Below the pieces are notes generated by a model. That model searched no databases and was not told the origin of the DNA. It saw only the letters and a program-made list of their open reading frames with translations. Positions 1 to 5,244 of a stretch of 7,186 bases of DNA are shown here, piece by piece (position 1 is the stretch's first letter; the number at the start of each line of letters is the position of its first letter). The stretch lies in contig JACMKW010000195.1 of the NCBI GenBank assembly GCA_014379885.1, forward strand, positions 1 through 7,186. The letters run 5' to 3'. The stretch comes from Rhizobacter sp. (GTDB taxonomy: Bacteria; Pseudomonadota; Gammaproteobacteria; Burkholderiales; Burkholderiaceae). The position numbers and the translations under genes are program-made.

Positions 1-635
1 CGCAGCTGCACGCCGGCAGCGCGCTGCTTCGCCTCATGGCCGAGGATCCGCCCGGGCTGGTGCTGCTCGACCTGGGCCTGCCGGGCGAAGACGGCTTCGT
101 GATCGCACGCCAGCTGCGTGAGCACTGGCGCTGCGGGCTGGTCATCGTCACCGGGCGCGGCGATGCGGTCGACAAGGTGGTGGGCCTGGAAGTCGGCGCC
201 GACGACTACGTGACCAAACCCTTCGACCTGCGCGAATTGGTGGCCCGCATCAAGGCCGTGTTGCGGCGCACTGAAAACGCGCCAGCCGCACCTGCACCCG
301 CCCTCGCACCCAGCCCCGCTCAGCTCAACTTCGAGGCTTGGCAGCTCGACACCTCCGCACGCCGGCTGACCCACGTGCAGGGGCACGACGTGGCGCTCAC
401 CTCCGGCGAGTTCGACCTGCTGTGTGTGTTCGTGCGCCACCCCGGGCGGGTGTTGTCACGCGATTTCTTGCTCGAGCAAACGCGTGGCCGCGAGGCCGGC
501 CCCTTTGACCGCACCGTCGACGTGCAAGTGGGCCGCCTGCGCAAGAAGCTGGAGGCCGACCCCGAAACGCCGCAAATCATCAAGTCGGTGCGCAGTGCAG
601 GCTACGTGTTCGTGCCGACGGTGACTCCGTCATGA
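1..635 (+). CDS. OmpR-family response regulator, 5' end cut off by the window
   Basis: This is a DNA-binding response regulator, presumably phosphorylated by the kinase encoded immediately downstream. The frame is open to the left edge (codons from base 3), and the ATG at 36 falls inside the receiver domain. That ATG is therefore not the true start, and roughly the first 40 residues, including the acidic pocket, lie outside the window. The receiver shows the phospho-acceptor Asp in LLDLGLP (codon 69-71), the switch Thr in VTGRG (150-152) and the conserved Lys in TKPF (216-218). An Ala/Pro-rich linker (about 276-323) leads to a complete winged-helix Trans_reg_C domain with LTSGEFDLL, the RTVDVQVGRLRKKLE recognition segment and a final GYVFVP. 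The LTSGEF and RGRE stretches resemble the OmpR/TorR branch. Its stop overlaps the kinase start by four bases. The family is certain; target genes and signal cannot be read from the sequence. Confidence 0.95.
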   Translation, partial: QLHAGSALLRLMAEDPPGLVLLDLGLPGEDGFVIARQLREHWRCGLVIVTGRGDAVDKVVGLEVGADDYVTKPFDLRELVARIKAVLRRTENAPAAPAPALAPSPAQLNFEAWQLDTSARRLTHVQGHDVALTSGEFDLLCVFVRHPGRVLSRDFLLEQTRGREAGPFDRTVDVQVGRLRKKLEADPETPQIIKSVRSAGYVFVPTVTPS

Positions 636-2692
636 GGAGCCAATGGCTTGACGAGCCAAACCTGTTTCGCGCGATTTTTGCAGCCTACCCAGACGCGCTG
701 CTGCTGGTCGACGGGGAAGGGCTGATCCGCCTGGCCAACCCGGCCGCCGAAACCTTGTTGGGTTATGCCGCTTTCGAACTGATCGGCCTGTCGGTCGACG
801 CGCTGGTGCCCGACAGCATTCGCCCGCGCCACGCCGAGTACCGCCAGGGCTACGCCAGGAACCCGCGGCCACGCCCGATGGGCACCGACATGGAGCTGGT
901 GGCCAAACGGCGAGACGGCAGCGAGGTGATGGTCGAGATATCGCTCAGCCCCCTTCCCGGCGTTGGCCCGCCCCAGGTGGTGGTGGCCATTCGCGGCATT
1001 GGCAACTACCCACGCGTGAAACGCGCCCTGCAACGTGCCCACTATGCCGAATGTGTGGCCCGCATGGGCCGCTTGGCAGTCGACACACGCGACCCGCAGC
1101 AGCTGCTGGACCAGGTGCCCGAAGTGGCGATCGAGGCGCTGCAGGTCCAGGTGGGCGTGATCTTCCTGCTCGAACCCAACAAGACCGAATTTCGCGTGGT
1201 GGCCGGTGCTTGCTTGTTGCCCGGCGAAACCGTGGGCTGCGTGGTGCCGAACCGGCCCGATACGCCGCCGGGTTTTGTGTTGAGCCAGTCGCGGCCCGTG
1301 GTGATTCCCGATTACCGCCTTGAGCGGCGTTTCAGCGTACCGCCCGCGTACCTCGAAGCCGGGTTGGTCAGTGCGCTGGCGGTTCCCTTGTCGGACCGCG
1401 GACAGGTGGTGGGCATGCTCAGCGTGCGTTCGCGCGAGCCACAACGCTTTGGCGATGACGAAGTGCATTTTCTGGAGTCGCTGTCCAACCTGCTGGCGGC
1501 CACCTTGCAACGGGTGCAGTCGGAAGAGTCTCTCAACCATGCCCAACGGCTGGAAAGCGTTGGCCAATTGACGGGCGGCATTGCGCATGATTTCAACAAC
1601 CTGCTCACGGTGATTCAGGGCAACCTGCAAGTGCTCGAAGAGCTACCCGCCGTGAGCGACGATGCCTATGCGCTGCAGCTGGTGACAGCCGCCGCACGGG
1701 CCAGCCGGCGCGGCGCCGAGTTGACGAGCAAGCTGCTGGCGTTTTCACGGCGCCAGGTGCTGAGCCCGAGCCGCATCGAGGTGCCAGCCCTGCTCGACTC
1801 GCTGGCCGACATGCTGCGGCGCACGCTTGACCAGCGCATCCGCATCGAGGTTCACACACCCACACCCTGCCCGCCCTGCCTGGCCGACGCGGGGCAACTC
1901 GAATCGGCCCTGCTCAACATTGCCATCAACGCACGTGACGCCATGCCGACAAGCGGCACGCTCAGCTTCAGCGGCCAGATGTGCCACGGCCTGCCCCCGG
2001 AGCTGCGCGGTGACTTCGAGCTCGGCGCCGAGAAGCCCGACGCCTACATCGCCATCACGGTGACCGACACCGGCGCGGGCATGTCCGACAGCGTCAAGGA
2101 GCGAGCCTTCGAGCCCTTCTTCACCACCAAAGAGGCCGGCCGCGGCACGGGCCTGGGCCTGAGCACGGTCTATGGTTTCGTGAAGCAATCGCGCGGCGCC
2201 ATCACGCTAACCAGCGCGCCGGGTGAAGGCACCACGGTCACGCTGTACATTCCGCGCTTCACCGAGCACGAGTCTGTCAGCGACTCGCTCGACGGTCACA
2301 CGAGCGCCCTTCCGCGCGGGTTGAGCGTGCTGCTGGTCGAAGACGAGCCTGAGGTGCGCGCCGTGGCGCTCAAGTTCCTCGACACCCTCGGTTGTGTGGT
2401 CACGGCCTGTGCCAGCGCCGAACAGGCTCTGCCTCACTTGACGGCTGATGCAGGTTTCGACCTGCTGTTGAGCGACATCGCCTTGGGCCCCGGCATGCGC
2501 GGCATTGAACTGGCGCGCGAAGCGAAAACACGTTTGCCGCAACTCGCGGTGCTGTTGATGTCGGGGTTTTCGGCCGAGTTGATCGACACCAGCCAGACCA
2601 CCCCGCTGTCGTGGGAGTTGCTGGCCAAGCCCTATTCGCGCGAAGAACTGGGTCACGCCATTGCGCGTGCCCTGCTGTCCAGCGAGGCGTGA
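632..2692 (+). CDS. Soluble PAS-GAF hybrid histidine kinase with C-terminal receiver
   Basis: This is a sensor kinase that autophosphorylates on His and passes phosphate to its own receiver and/or the regulator encoded upstream. Domains along 686 residues: PAS about 11-125 (ends MELVAKRRDGSEVMVEISLS), GAF about 150-297, HisKA with phospho-acceptor His319 in GGIAHDFNNLL, HATPase with N-box N429/N433 (NIAINARDAM), D479 in DTGAGM, FEPFFTTK and the G-rich lid GRGTGLGLS (503-511), then a receiver about 564-683 with Asp615 (LLLSDIALG) and Lys666 (LAKPYS). All catalytic motifs are intact. No membrane segment or signal peptide is visible, so it should sense a cytoplasmic cue. The H-box is of the FixL/NtrB-like AHDFNN type. 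The PAS domain does not show the FixL heme His at the aligned position (Arg/Pro there), so heme sensing is not supported. The start is the ATG in the ATGA overlap with the preceding stop. No clear Shine-Dalgarno sequence precedes it, which suggests translational coupling. The ligand is unknown. Confidence 0.95.
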   Translation: MRSQWLDEPNLFRAIFAAYPDALLLVDGEGLIRLANPAAETLLGYAAFELIGLSVDALVPDSIRPRHAEYRQGYARNPRPRPMGTDMELVAKRRDGSEVMVEISLSPLPGVGPPQVVVAIRGIGNYPRVKRALQRAHYAECVARMGRLAVDTRDPQQLLDQVPEVAIEALQVQVGVIFLLEPNKTEFRVVAGACLLPGETVGCVVPNRPDTPPGFVLSQSRPVVIPDYRLERRFSVPPAYLEAGLVSALAVPLSDRGQVVGMLSVRSREPQRFGDDEVHFLESLSNLLAATLQRVQSEESLNHAQRLESVGQLTGGIAHDFNNLLTVIQGNLQVLEELPAVSDDAYALQLVTAAARASRRGAELTSKLLAFSRRQVLSPSRIEVPALLDSLADMLRRTLDQRIRIEVHTPTPCPPCLADAGQLESALLNIAINARDAMPTSGTLSFSGQMCHGLPPELRGDFELGAEKPDAYIAITVTDTGAGMSDSVKERAFEPFFTTKEAGRGTGLGLSTVYGFVKQSRGAITLTSAPGEGTTVTLYIPRFTEHESVSDSLDGHTSALPRGLSVLLVEDEPEVRAVALKFLDTLGCVVTACASAEQALPHLTADAGFDLLLSDIALGPGMRGIELAREAKTRLPQLAVLLMSGFSAELIDTSQTTPLSWELLAKPYSREELGHAIARALLSSEA

Positions 2693-2708
2693 GCTTGAGG
2701 CAGTGCGC

Positions 2709-3524
2709 TTATTGCAGCGTGGCGCTTTCGGGCGACAGGCTGCGCTGCACAAAGGCGGCCAGCACGGCCAGGTCGGGGATGTGAATGTCGCGGCGACCGT
2801 TCTCGTTGAACTGAATGACGCTGTCGCGCGCCAGGCGCGACAAGGCGCGGCTCACCGTTTCCAGCTTCATGCCCAGGTAGTTGCCGATCTCGGCACGGGT
2901 CATGCGCAAGGTGATCTGGTCGGTACGAAGGCCACGCTCGGAGAGTGATTCGGCCCAGTTGTGCAGGAATTCGGCCACACGGGCATCGGCCGGCAGCGTG
3001 CAGATCGACAGCAGCGAGTCACGGTCACGTGTCATTTCGCGGCTCATGGCCGAGTGCACCATTCCCATCAATGAGGGGTGTTCAACACAGGCGCGCAGCA
3101 AGGCGTCGTAGCGAATGGTCCAGACCTCGCCCGTGTCCATCGCGATGGCGTCGCAGCCATGGTGGCCCTTGGCGATGCCGTCGAACCCCAGCCAGTCGCC
3201 CTTGAACTGCAGGCCGACCACCTGTTCACGCCCATCGGCTGACAGGTTCACCAGCTTGAAGAAGCCGGAGTTCACCATGTGCAGGCACTCGAAGCGCTCA
3301 CCCGCCTCATACACCGATTCGCCGGCGTGCAACAGGCGGCGGGTCACCGACAGCTTGTCGTGAACGAGCTTCAGGCTGTGGGCAATGCGCTGACCGGCTT
3401 GCTCGTTTTCGCTCAGGCCGCGCCTCATCGGCTCCAAAGCGCGCCGTGAGGGCGCGCTTGCGTTTGCGTTTGCGAACGGGGTGTTGGTTGCGAGCTTCGG
3501 GGCGGTGGTTGCAGTGGCAAGCAT
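2709..3524 (-). CDS. CRP/FNR-family regulator lacking the Fe-S cysteines
   Basis: This is a transcription regulator of the CRP/FNR superfamily. Numbered from the ATG at 3524 it has 271 residues: a low-complexity Ala/Thr/Asn-rich tail (1-32), a cyclic-nucleotide-binding-type beta-roll (about 55-150, with SGFFKLVNLSADGREQVVG and GDWLGFDGIAKGHH), a dimer helix, and a helix-turn-helix (about 208-240, MTRAEIGNYLGMKLETVSRA). The recognition helix carries E222, S225 and R226, the FNR-type triad that reads TTGA half-sites. The first Cys is at position 80, so the N-terminal Cys cluster of FNR is absent. The residue aligned with FNR Cys122 is Trp135. An [4Fe-4S] oxygen sensor is therefore unlikely; FixK- or DNR-like behaviour is possible. 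A GTG at 3533 is an alternative start, but GGAG at 3536-3533 sits 8 bases before the ATG at 3524. Met33 (3428) is a further candidate. The gene converges with the kinase gene across 16 bases. It may bind the box at 3674-3687, which is inference. Confidence 0.9.
   Translation of the reverse strand: MLATATTAPKLATNTPFANANASAPSRRALEPMRRGLSENEQAGQRIAHSLKLVHDKLSVTRRLLHAGESVYEAGERFECLHMVNSGFFKLVNLSADGREQVVGLQFKGDWLGFDGIAKGHHGCDAIAMDTGEVWTIRYDALLRACVEHPSLMGMVHSAMSREMTRDRDSLLSICTLPADARVAEFLHNWAESLSERGLRTDQITLRMTRAEIGNYLGMKLETVSRALSRLARDSVIQFNENGRRDIHIPDLAVLAAFVQRSLSPESATLQ
3437..3459. repeat. Perfect 9-bp inverted repeat (hairpin) in the N-terminal coding region of the FNR-like gene
   Basis: AAGCGCGCC and GGCGCGCTT form a perfect 9-bp stem around a 5-base loop (GTGAG on the + strand). 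Seven of the nine pairs are G-C, so it should fold stably in RNA. In the minus-strand mRNA it lies immediately upstream of GGAG-CCG-ATG (3435-3426, Met33), so it could shield that internal start or act in the leader if translation begins there. No T-run follows on either strand, so it is not a standard intrinsic terminator. The flanking sequence on the + strand (3460-3474) has short GCGTTT repeats. Confidence 0.6.
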
Positions 3525-3532
3525 GGGGGTCA

Positions 3533-3536
3533 CTCC
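3533..3536 (-). promoter_or_regulatory. Shine-Dalgarno GGAG for the FNR-like gene
   Basis: On the minus strand GGAG is followed by eight bases and then ATG at 3524, normal spacing. The upstream GTG (3533-3531) overlaps this motif and has no good ribosome-binding sequence of its own, so the motif favours the ATG as start. Confidence 0.55.
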
Positions 3537-3673
3537 AGGTCAGGTTGTGTTCTGTCGATGCAATGCACTGTAGAAAGCCACGAACAACGGTCTGCGAATG
3601 GGCTGCGACGCTGCGTAACGTTAAGTAAACGCTTTGTATCAGCAAGGGTTCGGCGCCGCGTGATGGCGTCAGC

Positions 3674-3687
3674 TTGATGCGGGTCAA
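3674..3687 (+). promoter_or_regulatory. FNR/Anr/Dnr-type operator (TTGAT-N4-GTCAA)
   Basis: TTGATGCGGGTCAA matches the established FNR-family consensus TTGAT-N4-ATCAA at nine of ten half-site positions. It has the exact TTGAT-N4-GTCAA form commonly seen for Anr and Dnr in Pseudomonas. The centre (3680.5) is about 100 bases before the ATG at 3781. A class II geometry (-41.5) predicts a start site at about A3722, just after a plausible -10 (TACGCT, 3709-3714). This supports activation of the rightward operon under low oxygen, or by NO if a Dnr-like factor binds. It lies 150 bases upstream of the FNR-like gene, so autoregulation is also possible. Confidence 0.72.
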
Positions 3688-3708
3688 GGCCATCAGGCAG
3701 CGCGCGAC

Positions 3709-3714
3709 TACGCT
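3709..3714 (+). promoter_or_regulatory. Candidate -10 element of the FNR-box promoter
   Basis: TACGCT keeps the key T, A and final T of TATAAT. It lies 7-8 bases before the start site (about 3722) predicted from the FNR-type box at -41.5. There is no good -35 hexamer, as expected for a class II activator-dependent promoter. The match is weak taken alone; the spacing is what supports it. The resulting leader would be about 59 bases. Confidence 0.35.
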
Positions 3715-3780
3715 TGGCGCCACGATCTCGATGCAACCTTTCAAGTACGGCCGCGGGGTTACCGCCCAGACCCTGAGCAG

Positions 3781-4518
3781 ATGAACACCAGCTTTTTCCA
3801 TCACCGCAGCCTCTGGACGCTCGACGCCTTGTCGGGCACCGATGTGTCTGCCTTGCTCGACACCGCCAGTGCCTTGAAGCAGGCCGCGAAAGAAGGCCGC
3901 CCGCAAAGGCCGCTGCGCGGCAAGAACATCGCCGTGATGTGCGAGTCGCCCACCGACCCGGCGCTCCAGGGCTTCACCGCCGCGGCCAGCGCGCTGGGGG
4001 CCCATGTGGCGCACATCAAGCCCAGCAACTCACGCATCTCGCAGCCCGGCGAGACGCATGAAACCGCCGTGGTGCTGGGGCGGCTCTACGACGCCATTGA
4101 ATGCGAAGGCATGCCGCTTTCGGTGGTGCAGGAAGTGCAGCGTCATGCCGGTTGCCCGGTTTTCAACGGCCTGGCCGCCTCAACCCACCCCTTGCGGGTG
4201 CTAGGCGACCTCTTGACCATGCGCGAACACATCAACAAGCCGCTGAGCCGCACCACCCTGTGCCTGGTGGCAGATGCCGCCTCGCCCGAAGGCAGCGCTT
4301 GGCAATGGGCCGCCGCGCTCACCGGGCTCGAACTGCGCACCACCCGCCAGAGCGCGCCGGCCGATTTTCTGTGGGACGCGCAGTCCGCTTCACGCTGCAG
4401 CGATGGCCGCGCCGAGCTGGCATGCAGCTGCCACGGCGAACAGGCGCCCCTGGGGCCCGAGCAAGTGGCCAACCACCAGTTCACCTTGCAGGCGCTGCTG
4501 TGCAGCATGGTTGCCTGA
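3781..4518 (+). CDS. Compact ornithine-carbamoyltransferase-like protein, probably inactive
   Basis: The 245-residue product clearly belongs to the aspartate/ornithine carbamoyltransferase family but is much shorter than usual (OTCases are about 305-335). The N-terminal domain aligns throughout: RSLWTLDALS (9-18), GRPQRPLRGKNIAVM (39-53), VLGRLYDAIECEG (98-110) and CPVFNGLAASTHP followed by LGDLLTMREH (125-150). The carbamoyl-phosphate loop STRTR is replaced by SPTDP (56-60), and the HPCQ/HPTQ motif reads HPLR (136-139); Arg101 and His136 remain. The ornithine domain is cut down by roughly 90 residues: the DVW.SMG segment and HCLP motif are not found, yet the terminal helix (NHQFTLQALL, 231-240) is kept. 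I infer loss of transferase activity and a structural, binding or regulatory role. It is the first gene behind the FNR-type box, an echo of catabolic arcB being Anr-controlled in Pseudomonas. Its Shine-Dalgarno sequence is weak. The frame is clean, so it is not an obvious pseudogene. Confidence 0.85.
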   Translation: MNTSFFHHRSLWTLDALSGTDVSALLDTASALKQAAKEGRPQRPLRGKNIAVMCESPTDPALQGFTAAASALGAHVAHIKPSNSRISQPGETHETAVVLGRLYDAIECEGMPLSVVQEVQRHAGCPVFNGLAASTHPLRVLGDLLTMREHINKPLSRTTLCLVADAASPEGSAWQWAAALTGLELRTTRQSAPADFLWDAQSASRCSDGRAELACSCHGEQAPLGPEQVANHQFTLQALLCSMVA

Positions 4519-4555
4519 ACCTGGCCTCGCAGCCGCCCACCGTTTCATCACACCC

Positions 4556-4560
4556 AAGGA
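4556..4560 (+). promoter_or_regulatory. Shine-Dalgarno AAGGA deciding the start of the eRF1-like gene
   Basis: AAGGA ends five bases before the ATG at 4566. The same frame is open far upstream (to about 4101), but that part overlaps the OTCase-like gene, so this motif fixes the real start. An ATG at 4561 is in another frame and abuts the motif, so it is not used. Confidence 0.7.
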
Positions 4561-4565
4561 ATGCC

Positions 4566-4961
4566 ATGACTTACCTTCACGCCGTTGTCTGGATCGACCA
4601 CGAACAAGCCCGCGTCACCCACTTCAACGACGACGCTGCCGAGCAGCTGGTGCTTCACTCGACCCACCGCCCCGGCAAGATCCACCACAAGAACGGCCCC
4701 ACCGGCGGCGCCGGTCACGAGCCGGAAGACAGTCACTACCTGCACGCCGTGGCCGAGGCCCTGCGCGGTGCGGCCGAGATCTTGGTGGTGGGCCCAGGCA
4801 ACGAGAAGACCGAACTGATCAAGCACCTGGAACATCACGACAAGGCAGTTGCCGCCTGTGTGGTCGCCGTGCAGACCGTCGATCACCCGACCGATGGCCA
4901 GGTGCTGGCCCTCGCGCGCAAGCACTTCCGTGCGGCCGACCGCATGCTCAAGAGCATCTGA
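4566..4961 (+). CDS. Small eRF1/Pelota-domain-like 'translational machinery' protein
   Basis: The 131-residue cytoplasmic protein resembles the short bacterial proteins often labelled 'translational machinery protein', which are related to the bacterial archaeo-eukaryotic release-factor-like (eRF1/Pelota) domains. Visible hallmarks are an N-terminal strand with VVWIDHEQARVTHF (7-20), a His-rich central loop (HRPGKIHHKNG, 34-44; GAGHEPEDSHYLHAVAEAL, 48-66), the ILVVGPGNEKTELIKHL strand-loop-helix (72-88), and the C-terminal VDHPTDGQVLALARKHF (105-121) with a DRM ending. The GGQ tripeptide of true release factors is absent, so peptide release is not implied. It is 47 bases downstream of the OTCase-like gene and probably co-transcribed. 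A role in ribosome binding or stress adaptation is suggested only by the family label. The family is recognised from memory of its motifs; the function is unknown. Confidence 0.8.
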   Translation: MTYLHAVVWIDHEQARVTHFNDDAAEQLVLHSTHRPGKIHHKNGPTGGAGHEPEDSHYLHAVAEALRGAAEILVVGPGNEKTELIKHLEHHDKAVAACVVAVQTVDHPTDGQVLALARKHFRAADRMLKSI

Positions 4962-5023
4962 GCTCGAGCCCCTGCAGCGCCTGACGATAAATCGCGCGCG
5001 CATGCTTGAACGCCTCAAACCAC

Positions 5024-5028
5024 AGGAG
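5024..5028 (+). promoter_or_regulatory. Shine-Dalgarno AGGAG deciding the start of the DUF2892 gene
   Basis: AGGAG lies six bases before the ATG at 5035. The frame is open further upstream (to about 4849), but the extra codons overlap the preceding gene and lack family similarity. This strong site therefore defines a 67-residue product. Confidence 0.8.
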
Positions 5029-5034
5029 AAGAAA

Positions 5035-5238
5035 ATGACCGCGAATGTTGGACTCGTTGACCGAGCCGTGCGCATCACATTGGGCGCCTTGCTCATCCTG
5101 GCCACCCTGATGGGCTGGATCGGCGTGTGGGGCTGGCTGGGTGTGGTGCCGCTGGCCACGGGCATCTTCCGTTTCTGCCCGGCCTACCTGCCGTTTGGCA
5201 TGAGCACCTGCGCCATGAACAGCGCCAAGCTCAAATAG
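5035..5238 (+). CDS. DUF2892 small inner-membrane protein
   Basis: The 67-residue protein is of the DUF2892 type (the membrane part of YgaP-like proteins). It begins with the typical VGLVDRAVRITLGALLI (5-21), followed by two hydrophobic membrane segments (about 14-30 and 32-46) that form a hairpin in the inner membrane. The family's C-terminal signature is present as RFCPAYLPFGMSTC (46-59), with Cys48 and Cys59 conserved. The function of stand-alone DUF2892 proteins is not established. The paired cysteines and frequent link to sulfur or redox proteins are general knowledge, not shown here. The start is set by AGGAG at 5024-5028. The TAG stop is followed, after two codons in the same frame, by the GTG start of the next gene, so the two are translationally adjacent and surely co-transcribed. 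Confidence 0.9.
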   Translation: MTANVGLVDRAVRITLGALLILATLMGWIGVWGWLGVVPLATGIFRFCPAYLPFGMSTCAMNSAKLK

Positions 5239-5244
5239 CAGCAC

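Larger units (their letters stand above)
3537..3780. other. Divergent intergenic regulatory region
   Basis: About 240 bases separate the FNR-like gene (reading left) from the OTCase-like gene (reading right). No convincing gene was found. The region is visibly less GC-rich between about 3540 and 3650. It holds the FNR-type box described separately and an 8-bp palindrome TAACGTTA at 3616-3623. I see no convincing sigma-70 -35/-10 pair for the leftward gene; TTGCTG (3645-3640, minus strand) is at best a weak -35 candidate. Confidence 0.6.

Noticed and set aside
700..1010. Heme-binding FixL-type PAS domain in the kinase
   Set aside because: The His that binds heme in FixL is not present at the aligned place (Arg/Pro before MGTDMEL), so a heme oxygen sensor is not supported.
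602..1630. 342-codon open frame on the minus strand
   Set aside because: It lies wholly antisense to the kinase gene, has no recognisable domain, is rich in His/Gln/Arg as expected from reversed GC-rich codons, and overlaps intact kinase motifs.
2207..2752. 181-codon minus-strand open frame spanning the kinase 3' end
   Set aside because: It overlaps the receiver domain of the kinase and the 3' end of the FNR-like gene, and shows no family similarity.
3530..3736. 68-codon minus-strand frame in the intergenic region
   Set aside because: It overlaps the start of the FNR-like gene and the FNR-type box, has no Shine-Dalgarno sequence and no recognisable product.
4849..5034. Upstream extension of the DUF2892 frame
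   Set aside because: It overlaps the eRF1-like gene, has no similarity to the family's N-terminus, and a strong AGGAG directly precedes the ATG at 5035.
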